This document shows positions 20,184 to 30,025 of a stretch of 64,000 nucleotides of DNA, one piece after another. How positions within the stretch are numbered: the first letter of the stretch is position 1; each line of letters begins with the position of its first letter. Origin of the DNA: Variovorax paradoxus (GTDB lineage Bacteria > Pseudomonadota > Gammaproteobacteria > Burkholderiales > Burkholderiaceae_C); assembly GCF_030815855.1 (NCBI RefSeq), contig NZ_JAUSXG010000001.1, positions 3,410,001-3,474,000 on the forward strand, written 5' to 3'. The notes beneath the pieces were generated by a model. The model made no database searches. It worked only from the letters and a program-made list of their open reading frames with translations, and was not told the origin of the DNA. A program made the translations under genes and the position numbers.

Positions 20184-22106
20184 ATGGATGTGATCAGCAA
20201 CTTTGCCGCCCGTTACGAGCGCACCCGCGAGGAAGTCCTCTCGCTGCAGGACTACCTGGATATTTGCAAACGCGACCCCACAGCGTATGCCACTGCGTCC
20301 GAGCGGATGCTCAAGGCGATCGGCGAACCCGAGCTGGTCGACACGCGCAACGACCCCCGGCTTTCGCGAATCTTCGCGAACAAGGTCATCAAGATCTACC
20401 CGGCGTTCAAGGAGTTCTACGGCATGGAGGACGCCATCGAACAGGTGGTGTCGTACTTCAGGCATGCCGCGCAGGGCCTCGAAGAAAAGAAACAGATCCT
20501 CTACCTGCTCGGCCCCGTCGGCGGCGGCAAGAGCTCGATCGCCGAGCGCCTGAAGCAGCTCATGGAGCACGTGCCGTTCTATGCCATCCAGGGTTCGCCG
20601 GTCAACGAAACGCCGCTCGGCCTGTTCGACACCCTCGAGGACGGTGAAATCCTCGAAAAGGAATACGGCATTCCGCAGCGCTACCTGAACCGCATCCTCT
20701 CGCCCTGGGCCGTCAAGCGGCTCGAAGAATACGGCGGCGACATCCGGCAGTTCAAGGTGGTCAAGCGCTATCCCTCGGTGCTGCGGCAGATCGCCGTGGC
20801 CAAGACCGAACCGGGCGACGAGAACAACCAGGACATCTCCTCGCTGGTCGGCAAGATCGACATCCGCAAGCTCGAGACCTACGCCCAGGACGACCCCGAT
20901 GCCTACGCCTACTCGGGCGGCCTGTGCCTGGCCAACCAGGGCCTGCTGGAGTTCGTGGAAATGTTCAAGGCGCCCATCAAGGTGCTGCACCCGCTGCTCA
21001 CCGCCACGCAGGAAGGCAACTTCAAGGGGACCGAAGGCTTCGGCGCCATTCCGTTCGACGGCATCGTGCTGGCGCACAGCAACGAGAGCGAATGGAAGGC
21101 CTTCCGCAACAACAAGAACAACGAGGCTTTTCTCGACCGGATCTACATCGTCAAGATTCCCTACTGCCTGCGCGCCTCGGAAGAAATCAAGATCTACGAG
21201 AAGCTGGTGCGCAACTCGTCGCTCGCCAAGGCGCCCTGCGCGCCCGGCACGCTGCGCATGATGGCCCAGCTCTCGGTGCTCACGCGGCTGAAGGAGCCCG
21301 AGAACTCCAGCATCTTCAGCAAGATGCAGGTGTACGACGGCGAGAACCTCAAGGACACCGACCCCAAGGCCAAGTCGATCCAGGAATACCGCGACTACGC
21401 CGGGGTCGACGAAGGCATGAGCGGCGTCTCGACCCGCTTCGCGTTCAAGATCATCTCGAAGGTCTTCAACTTCGACAGTTCCGAGGTGGCAGCCAACCCG
21501 GTGCACCTGATGTATGTGCTCGAGCAGCAGATCGAACGCGAGCAGTTCCCGCCGGAAACCGAGCAGAAGTACATCAGCTACATCAAGGAGCTGCTGGCGC
21601 CGCGCTATGCCGAGTTCATCGGCAAGGAAATCCAGACCGCCTACCTCGAGAGCTACAGCGAGTACGGCCAGAACATCTTCGACCGCTACGTCACCTATGC
21701 CGACTACTGGATCCAGGACCAGGAGTTCCGCGACGTGGACACCGGCGAGGTGTTCGACCGCGCCTCGCTCAACGCCGAGCTCGAAAAGATCGAGCGGCCC
21801 GCCGGCATCGGCAACCCGAAGGACTTCCGCAACGAGATCGTCAACTTCGTGCTGCGCGCGCGCGCAGGCAACGCGGGGCGCAACCCCGCCTGGACCAGCT
21901 ACGAAAAGCTGCGCGCCGTCATCGAGAAGAAAATGTTCTCCAACACCGAGGAACTCCTTCCGGTGATCAGCTTCAACACCAAGAGCAGTGCCGACGAGCA
22001 GAAGAAGCACGAAGACTTCGTGACCCGCATGGTCGAGAAGGGCTACACGGCCAAGCAGGTTCGCCTGCTCTGCGAGTGGTACCTGCGGGTACGCAAGAGT
22101 TCATAG
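20184..22106 (+). CDS. prkA: PrkA-family serine protein kinase / AAA+ protein
   Basis: Protein of 640 residues, the usual PrkA (YeaG) length. An AAA+ ATPase domain occupies roughly residues 60-380 with Walker A GPVGGGKSS at 110-118, and the C-terminal PrkA domain follows. A GGAGG ribosome binding site precedes the ATG. It is the first gene of the conserved prkA-yeaH-spoVR cluster, linked in enterobacteria to nitrogen starvation and stationary-phase stress. Kinase activity is family knowledge; recent work also treats PrkA proteins as AAA+ proteases, so the activity here is open. Confidence 0.93.
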   Translation: MDVISNFAARYERTREEVLSLQDYLDICKRDPTAYATASERMLKAIGEPELVDTRNDPRLSRIFANKVIKIYPAFKEFYGMEDAIEQVVSYFRHAAQGLEEKKQILYLLGPVGGGKSSIAERLKQLMEHVPFYAIQGSPVNETPLGLFDTLEDGEILEKEYGIPQRYLNRILSPWAVKRLEEYGGDIRQFKVVKRYPSVLRQIAVAKTEPGDENNQDISSLVGKIDIRKLETYAQDDPDAYAYSGGLCLANQGLLEFVEMFKAPIKVLHPLLTATQEGNFKGTEGFGAIPFDGIVLAHSNESEWKAFRNNKNNEAFLDRIYIVKIPYCLRASEEIKIYEKLVRNSSLAKAPCAPGTLRMMAQLSVLTRLKEPENSSIFSKMQVYDGENLKDTDPKAKSIQEYRDYAGVDEGMSGVSTRFAFKIISKVFNFDSSEVAANPVHLMYVLEQQIEREQFPPETEQKYISYIKELLAPRYAEFIGKEIQTAYLESYSEYGQNIFDRYVTYADYWIQDQEFRDVDTGEVFDRASLNAELEKIERPAGIGNPKDFRNEIVNFVLRARAGNAGRNPAWTSYEKLRAVIEKKMFSNTEELLPVISFNTKSSADEQKKHEDFVTRMVEKGYTAKQVRLLCEWYLRVRKSS

Positions 22107-22169
22107 CGACAGTTCACAGCGGCGAGGCCGGGGCCTCGTCCCCTTTTTGCAAGGAGCTTTGACATCATC

Positions 22170-23462
22170 GTGGCCATCCTGCAGCAGATCATCGACCGCC
22201 GGCTTTCGGGCAAGAACAAGTCCATTGGCAATCGCGAGCGCTTTCTTCGGCGCTACAAGGGACAGATCCAGGAGGCCGTGCGGCGCGCGGTCAGCGGGCG
22301 CAACATCCGCGAACTGGAGCAAGGCGAAGATGTCACCCTGCCGCGCCACGACGTGTCCGAACCGGTGTTCGGCCATGCGCGCGGCGGCGACCGCGAGTAC
22401 GTGCATCCGGGCAATCAGGAATACCTGAAGGGCGACCGCATCGCGCGGCCCGAAGGGCAGGCCGGCGGCGGCTCGGGAAGCGGCGAGGCCGGGGACGGCG
22501 GCGAGGGTGAAGACGACTTCGTGTTCCGCCTCACGCGCGAAGAATTCATGCGCGTCTTCTTCGACGACCTGGCGCTGCCGCACCTCATTCGCACGCAGAT
22601 CGCCGAGGTGCCTGAATGGAAGAGCCACCGCGCCGGCTTCACGAACGACGGCACGCCCAACAACCTGCACGTGGTGCGCTCCATGCGCGGTGCACTGGCA
22701 CGGCGCATTGCGCTCGGCGGCGAGCCGCGCAAGGAGCTGCGCCGCCTGGAGGCGCACCTGCTGCACCTGCAGCAGCATCCGCAGGTTGCGCAACCCTTCA
22801 TCCAGAAGGAAATCCGCGAAACCGAGGAGCGCATTGCCGAGTTGCGGCGAACCGCTCGGCATGTGCCGTACATCGACCCGATCGACCTGCGCTACCGCAA
22901 CCGCGTGAAGACGCCGGTGCCCAGCGCCAAGGCCGTGATGTTCTGCCTCATGGACGTTTCCGGCTCGATGGACGAGGCGCGCAAGGACATGGCCAAGCGC
23001 TTCTTCATGCTGCTCTACATGTTCCTCACGCGCCACTACGAAACCATCGACCTGGTGTTTCTGCGCCACCACACGCAGGCGCAGGAAGTGAACGAGGAAG
23101 AGTTCTTCCATGCCACCGAAACCGGCGGCACGGTGGTGTCGAGCGCGCTGGTGCTGATGGATGAAATCATCAAGGCGCGCTACCCGAGCGGCGAATGGAA
23201 CGTCTACGGCGCGCAAGCCAGCGACGGCGACAACTGGCACCAGGACAGCGGGCGCTGCCGCGAGCTGCTGGTGGACCACATCCTTCCGGTGGTGCGCTAC
23301 TACGCCTACGTGCAGGTCGCCGAAACCGAGCAGAACCTGTGGCAGGAATACGCGCAGCTCGAAGGCATACAGCCCAACTTCGCGATGCGCAAGGTGTCGG
23401 ACGCGCGGGACATCTACCCCGTGTTCCGCGATCTCTTCAAGAAGGAAGGGGTGCCCGCATGA
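22170..23462 (+). CDS. yeaH: YeaH/YhbH-family protein (DUF444) with VWA domain
   Basis: Protein of 430 residues starting at GTG behind AAGGAG. The N-terminal part is basic, then a Gly-rich acidic linker (about residues 97-112), then the DUF444 core. The von Willebrand A fold near residues 250-430 has the metal-adhesion motif DVSGSM, and TGGTVVSSAL and DGDNW supply further metal ligands. No signal peptide or membrane segment, so cytoplasmic. Function is not established; it is almost always encoded between prkA and spoVR and probably acts with PrkA. Confidence 0.9.
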   Translation: MAILQQIIDRRLSGKNKSIGNRERFLRRYKGQIQEAVRRAVSGRNIRELEQGEDVTLPRHDVSEPVFGHARGGDREYVHPGNQEYLKGDRIARPEGQAGGGSGSGEAGDGGEGEDDFVFRLTREEFMRVFFDDLALPHLIRTQIAEVPEWKSHRAGFTNDGTPNNLHVVRSMRGALARRIALGGEPRKELRRLEAHLLHLQQHPQVAQPFIQKEIRETEERIAELRRTARHVPYIDPIDLRYRNRVKTPVPSAKAVMFCLMDVSGSMDEARKDMAKRFFMLLYMFLTRHYETIDLVFLRHHTQAQEVNEEEFFHATETGGTVVSSALVLMDEIIKARYPSGEWNVYGAQASDGDNWHQDSGRCRELLVDHILPVVRYYAYVQVAETEQNLWQEYAQLEGIQPNFAMRKVSDARDIYPVFRDLFKKEGVPA

Positions 23463-23523
23463 GCCTCCGCCCGGCCACCCCGAAGGGAGCTCGCACCGCA
23501 GTGCAAAGCACGAAGGGACCTCA

Positions 23524-25077
23524 ATGACTTCCGACCACCCTTCCCTCGAGCGCACGAATGCCACGGGGCGCCTGGAGCGCCTGCCCAGCCCCTCGGACTG
23601 GACCTTCGATCTCATCGAGACCTATCACACCGAGATCGCGAAGACGGCCAAGAGCTTCGGACTGGATGTGTATCCGAACCAGCTCGAGGTGATCACCGCC
23701 GAGCAGATGATGGATGCCTATGCCAGCGTCGGCATGCCCATGATCTACCGCCACTGGTCGTACGGCAAACAGTTCATCGCCACCGAAAAGAACTACCGCC
23801 GCGGCCACATGGGACTGGCCTACGAGATCGTCATCAACTCCGACCCCTGCATTGCCTACCTGATGGAAGAAAACACCATGGCCATGCAGGCCCTGGTGAT
23901 TGCGCATGCGGCCTATGGCCACAACAGCTTCTTCAAGGGCAACTACCTGTTCCGGATGTGGACCGATGCGTCCTCGATCATCGACTACCTCGTGTATGCA
24001 CGGCACTACATCGCCGAATGCGAAGAGCGCCACGGCCTCGACGCCGTGGAGCAGCTGCTCGACTCCTGCCATGCGCTGATGAACTACGGCGTCGACCGCT
24101 ATCGCCGTCCCCAGAAACGATCGCTGGCGCAGGAGGGTACGCAGCGCGCCGAACGCGAGCGCTACATGCAGCAGCAGGTGAACGACCTGTGGCGCACCCT
24201 GCCGCGCCGCAGCGACCACGCCACGGAGTCCGACGCGTCCCGCCGCTTTCCTTCGGAACCGCAGGAGAACCTGCTCTATTTCATCGAGAAGAACGCCGCG
24301 CTGCTCGAACCGTGGCAGCGCGAGGTGGTGCGCATCGTTCGCAAGATCGCCCAGTACTTCTATCCGCAGCGCCAGACCCAGGTCATGAACGAGGGCTGGG
24401 CCACGTTCTGGCACTACACGCTGCTGAACACCATGTACGACCGCGGCCAGCTTGCCGACGGTTTCATGATGGAATGGCTCAGTTCGCACACGGGTGTGAT
24501 CTTCCAGCCGCCCGTGGGGCATCGCGCCTATAGCGGCATCAACCCCTACGCGCTGGGCTTCGCCATGTTCACGGAGCTGCGGCGCATCTGCGAAAAACCC
24601 ACCGAGGAAGACAAGCGCTGGTTTCCCGACTTCGCGGGCAGCGACTGGGTCAAGACGCTCGACTATGCGATGCGCAACTTCAAGGACGAGAGCTTCATCG
24701 GCCAGTTCCTGAGCCCGAAGACGATGCGCGATTTCAGGCTGTTCTCGATCCGCGACCACCAGAGCGAGTCCGAGCTCGAAGTCTCCGCCATTCACGACGA
24801 CAGCGGCTATCAGGCGCTGCGCGAATCGCTGTCACGCCAGTACGACATCAGCAGCAGGGAGCCCGACATCCAGGTGTGGAACGTCAATATGCGCGGCGAC
24901 CGCGCGCTGACGCTGCGTCACACGCAGCGCAACAACCTGCCGTTGCACGACGACGCCGAAGAGGTCTTGAAGCACGTTGCGCGGCTGTGGGGTTTCGACG
25001 TGCACCTGGAGAGCGTCGATGCCCAAGGCCACATCAGCCGTAGCTGGAAGGCCGCGGCGCCGAAACAGACCGACTGA
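23524..25077 (+). CDS. spoVR: SpoVR-family protein
   Basis: Protein of 517 residues. The family blocks WTFDLIETYHTEIAKTAKSFGLD, YRHWSYGKQF, CIAYLMEENTM, HAAYGHNSFFKGN and VMNEGWATFWHYTLL are all present; the many conserved His and Glu suggest a metalloenzyme-like core. The ATG at 23524 follows GAAGGGAC. Named from Bacillus spore cortex formation, but this organism is not a spore former; here it belongs with PrkA and YeaH in a stress operon. Biochemical role unknown. Confidence 0.92.
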   Translation: MTSDHPSLERTNATGRLERLPSPSDWTFDLIETYHTEIAKTAKSFGLDVYPNQLEVITAEQMMDAYASVGMPMIYRHWSYGKQFIATEKNYRRGHMGLAYEIVINSDPCIAYLMEENTMAMQALVIAHAAYGHNSFFKGNYLFRMWTDASSIIDYLVYARHYIAECEERHGLDAVEQLLDSCHALMNYGVDRYRRPQKRSLAQEGTQRAERERYMQQQVNDLWRTLPRRSDHATESDASRRFPSEPQENLLYFIEKNAALLEPWQREVVRIVRKIAQYFYPQRQTQVMNEGWATFWHYTLLNTMYDRGQLADGFMMEWLSSHTGVIFQPPVGHRAYSGINPYALGFAMFTELRRICEKPTEEDKRWFPDFAGSDWVKTLDYAMRNFKDESFIGQFLSPKTMRDFRLFSIRDHQSESELEVSAIHDDSGYQALRESLSRQYDISSREPDIQVWNVNMRGDRALTLRHTQRNNLPLHDDAEEVLKHVARLWGFDVHLESVDAQGHISRSWKAAAPKQTD

Positions 25078-25095
25078 TCGATTGACCTGAAGGGC

Positions 25096-25536
25096 TCAGG
25101 GCACCAGGGCCGCGATGGCCAGTGCGTAGCCTTTCACGCCCAGGCCGACGATGATGCCGCGTGCCGCAGGTGAAATGTACGAGCGGTGGCGAAACTCCTC
25201 GCGCGCGTGCACGTTCGAGATGTGCAGCTCGATCAGCGGCACGCTCGCACCCTTGATGGCGTCGTGCAGCGCAATCGACGTGTGGGTGTAGGCGCCCGGG
25301 TTCATCACCACGCCGAGCATGTTGCCGGCGGCCACCTCGCGGCCCGCCTCGTGGATCCAGTCGATCAGCACGCCCTCGTGGTTCGACTGGCGGCACTCGA
25401 TTTCGATGCCATGCTTCGCGCCGGCCTCCGTGCACAGGCGTTCGACGTCGGCCAGCGTGTCGCGTCCGTATTGCTCCGGCTCTCGCGTGCCGAGCAGGTT
25501 GAGGTTGGGGCCGTTGAGGACGAGTATTTTCTTCAT
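25096..25536 (-). CDS. aroQ: Type II 3-dehydroquinate dehydratase
   Basis: Shikimate-pathway enzyme of 146 residues forming dodecamers. Residues [18 protein letters not shown] at the N-terminus include the catalytic Arg and Tyr; [18 protein letters not shown] and the [12 protein letters not shown] strand with the catalytic His are typical. It converges with spoVR, 18 bp apart, and is not part of that operon. Confidence 0.95.
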   Translation of the reverse strand: MKKILVLNGPNLNLLGTREPEQYGRDTLADVERLCTEAGAKHGIEIECRQSNHEGVLIDWIHEAGREVAAGNMLGVVMNPGAYTHTSIALHDAIKGASVPLIELHISNVHAREEFRHRSYISPAARGIIVGLGVKGYALAIAALVP

Positions 25537-25612
25537 GATGAATGGCGTCTGGCGATGCCGCCATTATGAGTGCCGCGCTCCGGCGAAGACTTGCGCTAAG
25601 GTAACGCGCATC

Positions 25613-26305
25613 ATGACGAACGCAGACAGCATTTCACCCTGGCATCCGGTGGCCCGCTCGGCCGATGTGCGCCCGGGCGCCAACATCGTCGCGGGCTTTG
25701 CCCAAGGCCAGGAGCTCGCGCTCTGGCGTTCGGCCGACGGCGCGGCGCAGGCGTGGGAGAACCGCTGCCCGCACCGCAGCGTGCGCTTCACGCTGGGGCG
25801 GGTGGCGCAAGACAGCCTGTCCTGCGCGTACCACGGCTGGCAATACGCGGCCGGCAGCGGCCAGTGCATCGGCATTCCCGCACACCCCGGCATGCCGCCG
25901 CCGCGCAACGTATGCGCCAAGGTGTTCAGCGCGGTCGATTCGGCCGGCATGCTCTGGGTGAATCTCGTATCCGAGGCCCCGCCCCGCCCGCCGCGGGACG
26001 ACATCGTGCCTGCCGGCCGGTCGTTCTGCCGCACGCTCACGGCACGCACCGATGCAGCCAGCGTACGCGGCGCGCTCGCCCGGCGCGGCTTCGCGGCCGA
26101 TGCGGCAGGCATGGGCTGGCACGGCGTACTCGGCCAGGCCGACACGCTGGCCCTGGTGCTCGACGCGCAGCCGCAGCTGGCCTTCATTCACCTCTGGGCC
26201 GATGCCGCGCCCGGCACCAACGCGATGACGACGCTGCACATTGCCGCACGCAGTCTGCGCAGCGAGATCGAAGAAGAACGCCGCCGGCCGCAAGAGGCAG
26301 CCTGA
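25613..26305 (+). CDS. Rieske [2Fe-2S] protein, stand-alone electron-transfer half of a split oxygenase
   Basis: Protein of 230 residues. A complete Rieske domain occupies about residues 8-110, with cluster ligands C52 and H54 (CPHR) and C71 and H74 (CAYHGW). The remaining about 110 residues do not contain the 2-His-1-carboxylate iron motif of a Rieske oxygenase. The next gene, 8 bp downstream, has that motif but no Rieske ligands. I infer that the two form one enzyme. Substrate unknown. The start is the first ATG giving a family-like N-terminus. Confidence 0.82.
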   Translation: MTNADSISPWHPVARSADVRPGANIVAGFAQGQELALWRSADGAAQAWENRCPHRSVRFTLGRVAQDSLSCAYHGWQYAAGSGQCIGIPAHPGMPPPRNVCAKVFSAVDSAGMLWVNLVSEAPPRPPRDDIVPAGRSFCRTLTARTDAASVRGALARRGFAADAAGMGWHGVLGQADTLALVLDAQPQLAFIHLWADAAPGTNAMTTLHIAARSLRSEIEEERRRPQEAA

Positions 26306-26313
26306 CGAGAACC

Positions 26314-27177
26314 ATGCCCTTCATCACAGACGACCCCAACATGCTCGACGACTGGCTGGTCGTCGGCCCCTCGGCCGCGCTCGCCGGCACCTCCGATGCG
26401 CAGCCCCGCACGATGCGCCTGCTCGGCGAAATGCTCCAACTGTGGACCGATGCAACCGGTACGCCGCAGTGCCGGCTTGGCACGCAGGCAGTGCTCATTC
26501 AATCGCGCTACGGCTATCTCTGGGTCTGCCCCAGCGGCCATCCGGTACGGCCCTTGTTCGACTTTCCCGAGTACGGCGAACCCGGGCGCCGCATGGTCGA
26601 CTGCGGCGGCATCGGCGTGGCGGTATCCGGGCTGCGCCTGATCGAGAACTTTCTCGACATGGCGCACTTCCCCTTCGTGCATGCCGGCTTCCTGGGCCAG
26701 GTGCCGCATACCGAGGTGGCGAAGTACCAGGTGCAGGTCGATCCGGCCACCCAGGAAATCTGGGCCACCGACTGCCGCTTCTGGCAACCGCGCGCCTCGG
26801 CCGCTCACGACAGCGGCAGCGAAGTGGTCTACAAATACCGGGTGATGCAGCCGCTCACGGCCATGCTCTACAAGTCGAGCTCCCGCGCGGGCGAGCTCGA
26901 TGCCATCGGCCTGTTCCTGCAGCCGCTCGACGACGAGCACGTGATCGCCCACACGCTGCTTGCCTGCTACGACGACACCTCGAGCGACGCCGAGCTCATC
27001 GCGTTCCAGCAAACGATCTTCGGACAGGACAAGCCGATTCTCGAGAACCACGCCTTCAAGCGCATGCCGCTCGAAGGCCGCGCCGAAACGCCGACGCGCG
27101 GCGACACGACGTCGGTCACCTACCGGCGCTGGCTGCGCGAGCGCGGCATGCGCTTCGGCGTGCGGGAGGCTGCATGA
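26314..27177 (+). CDS. Rieske-oxygenase catalytic-domain protein lacking the [2Fe-2S] site
   Basis: Protein of 287 residues. The N-terminal about 90 residues keep the outer strands of a Rieske fold (WLVVGPSAAL, RLLGEMLQLW, GYLWVCPSGHP), but the segment that would carry CxH and CxxH is missing. The catalytic iron motif follows: N112, D115, H118 and H123 in ENFLDMAHFPFVHAGFLG, as in the alpha subunits of vanillate-demethylase-like oxygenases. The adjacent Rieske protein probably supplies electrons. Its stop overlaps the ATG of a GST gene. Substrate not deducible. Confidence 0.8.
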   Translation: MPFITDDPNMLDDWLVVGPSAALAGTSDAQPRTMRLLGEMLQLWTDATGTPQCRLGTQAVLIQSRYGYLWVCPSGHPVRPLFDFPEYGEPGRRMVDCGGIGVAVSGLRLIENFLDMAHFPFVHAGFLGQVPHTEVAKYQVQVDPATQEIWATDCRFWQPRASAAHDSGSEVVYKYRVMQPLTAMLYKSSSRAGELDAIGLFLQPLDDEHVIAHTLLACYDDTSSDAELIAFQQTIFGQDKPILENHAFKRMPLEGRAETPTRGDTTSVTYRRWLRERGMRFGVREAA

Positions 27178-27812
27178 TCCGGCTCTACGACTACGCTCTT
27201 TCGGGCAACTGCTTCAAGGTGCGGCAGATGCTGGCCTGGCTCGGCGTGGACTACCGGAGCGTGCCGGTCGACTTCCATCCGGGCCGCGAGCACAAGTCGG
27301 CCGCGTTCCTCGCGCATGTCAATCCGTTGGGGCAGATCCCGGTGATCGACGACGACGGCTTCGTGCTGCGCGACGCGCAGGCCATCCTCGTCTACCTGGC
27401 GAGCAAGCACGACGCGCAGCGCCGCTGGTACCCGGACGACCCGCAGCTTCGCGGCGAGATCGCGGCGTGGTTCGCCGCGGCCGACGAAATCACCCGCACC
27501 GCGTCCGCCGCCCGGTTGCACGATGCCTTCGGCTACGAAGATCTCGACATCGAAGTCTGCCGGCGAGGCGCGCATGCGGTCTTTCGTATGCTGGACGACC
27601 ATCTCGCCGAGCGCGCCTGCGAGGGCCGTCAGTGGCTGGCCGGCCCGAACGCGACCTTGGCCGACCTGGCCTGCTTTCCCTACGTGGCGCTGGCCGGCGA
27701 AGGCGGAATTTCGCTGGACGAATACCCCGCGTTGCGAAGCTGGGTCTGGGACTTTCGCCACCTGCCCGGTTTCATCGGAATGTCGGGTATCTTTGCTGCC
27801 GGCCCCGCCTGA
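27174..27812 (+). CDS. Glutathione S-transferase family protein
   Basis: GST of 212 residues: thioredoxin-like N-terminal domain (about 1-80) with an SGNCFKVR start region containing a possible catalytic Ser or Cys, NPLGQIPVIDDDG and the glutathione-binding DAQAILVYLA; helical C-terminal domain with NATLADLACFPYV. The ATGA overlap with the oxygenase gene implies coupled translation, so it may process the oxygenase product or a glutathione adduct. Confidence 0.85.
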   Translation: MIRLYDYALSGNCFKVRQMLAWLGVDYRSVPVDFHPGREHKSAAFLAHVNPLGQIPVIDDDGFVLRDAQAILVYLASKHDAQRRWYPDDPQLRGEIAAWFAAADEITRTASAARLHDAFGYEDLDIEVCRRGAHAVFRMLDDHLAERACEGRQWLAGPNATLADLACFPYVALAGEGGISLDEYPALRSWVWDFRHLPGFIGMSGIFAAGPA

Positions 27813-27863
27813 ACGCCGGTCTGGGTATCCTTTGTCCCTTGTCCTCTTTTGCCCTGAAGCCCC

Positions 27864-28970
<1,107 letters not shown>

Positions 28971-28971
28971 C

Positions 28972-29066
28972 CCCCAGTCTTCGCGCACTTCGTGTCGCGC
29001 GCGCCTTCCCCCTTTCAGGGGGCAACACCAGCGGCCCGGCAAAGCCGGTTCCGCGGTGTTTCTGGA
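28972..29066. repeat. Intergenic palindromic repeat, family 2, copy A
   Basis: Fills the frmA-hydrolase gap. It shares GTCTTCGCGC, CTTCGTGTCG and GCCGGTTCCGCGGTGT in the same order and orientation with 55656-55738, although the middles differ. The part CCCGGCAAAGCCGG and the CCCCCTTTCAGGGGG core are small hairpins. Confidence 0.7.
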
Positions 29067-29101
29067 ATAACTCTCACATGCTCTGCGGAGGTGAGTCGAC
29101 G

Positions 29102-30025
29102 ATGGAAACAATGGAGCCCTTGCGCAAGATCGAGGCCGGCGTTCTCGATGTCGCGTACTTCGAAACGAGCCCGGCCGGCGGCCCACCCGTGCTGCTGATG
29201 CACGGCTTTCCGTACGACATCCACACCTACGCCGAAGTGGCACCGATGCTCGCGGCGCAAGGCTGCCGCGTGATCGTTCCGTACATGCGCGGCTACGGCG
29301 CCACGCGCTTCCTGAGCGACGCCACGCCGCGCTCGGGCGAACAAGCCGCGTTCGGCGCCGACCTGCTCGCGCTGCTCGACGCACTGAAGATCGAACGCGC
29401 GGTGCTGGCCGGCTACGACTGGGGCGGCCGCGCCGCCTGCGTGGTGGCGGCGCTCTGGCCCGAGCGCTGCGCGGGGCTGGTCTCATTCAACAGCTACAAC
29501 ATCCAGAACATCGCGAAGGCGATGGAGCCCGACACGCCCGCGAACGAGCACAGCCTCTGGTACCAGTATTACTTTCACAGCGAGCGCGGCCGCGCCGGCC
29601 TCGCGAGGGACCGCAAGGCACTCACGAAGTTGCTGTGGAAGCTGTGGTCACCGACCTGGAAGTTCGACGACGCCACCTTCGAGCGCAGCGCCACGGCCTT
29701 CGACAACCCCGACTTCGTCGAGGTGGTGATCCATTCGTACCGCCACCGCTTCGGCCTCGTTGCGGGCGACCCGGCGTATGCCGAGATCGAACGCCGCCTG
29801 GCCGCGCAACCTGCGATTGACGTGCCCGCCATCACCTTCGACGGCATCGACGACGGCGTGCGCCCGCCCGCCGAGGCCGCGGCCCATGCACACGGCTTCA
29901 GCGGACCGCGTTCGCACCGGCTGGTGCCCGGCACGGGCCACAACATGCCGCAGGAAGCGCCGCGCATCTTTGCCGACGCGGTGCTCGAACTCGTGCCCGC
30001 ACTACACAACACCAACGCCCGATGA
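29102..30025 (+). CDS. Alpha/beta hydrolase with Asp nucleophile, epoxide-hydrolase-like
   Basis: Hydrolase of 307 residues. HGFP near residue 31 matches the HGXP oxyanion motif of epoxide hydrolases, and the nucleophile elbow is GYDWGG with Asp, not the Ser of esterases. The catalytic His is in PGTGHNMPQEAP near the C-terminus. The ATG at 29102 has GAGGTGAG 6 bases upstream; an ATG at 29078 is in frame but poorly placed. Its stop overlaps the fghA start, so the two are coupled. Epoxide hydrolase or dehalogenase are both possible; substrate unknown. Confidence 0.82.
   Translation: METMEPLRKIEAGVLDVAYFETSPAGGPPVLLMHGFPYDIHTYAEVAPMLAAQGCRVIVPYMRGYGATRFLSDATPRSGEQAAFGADLLALLDALKIERAVLAGYDWGGRAACVVAALWPERCAGLVSFNSYNIQNIAKAMEPDTPANEHSLWYQYYFHSERGRAGLARDRKALTKLLWKLWSPTWKFDDATFERSATAFDNPDFVEVVIHSYRHRFGLVAGDPAYAEIERRLAAQPAIDVPAITFDGIDDGVRPPAEAAAHAHGFSGPRSHRLVPGTGHNMPQEAPRIFADAVLELVPALHNTNAR

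Noticed and set aside
23524..25077. Reading SpoVR as evidence of sporulation
   Set aside because: SpoVR homologues are common in non-sporulating proteobacteria with PrkA and YeaH, and nothing else here suggests a spore former.
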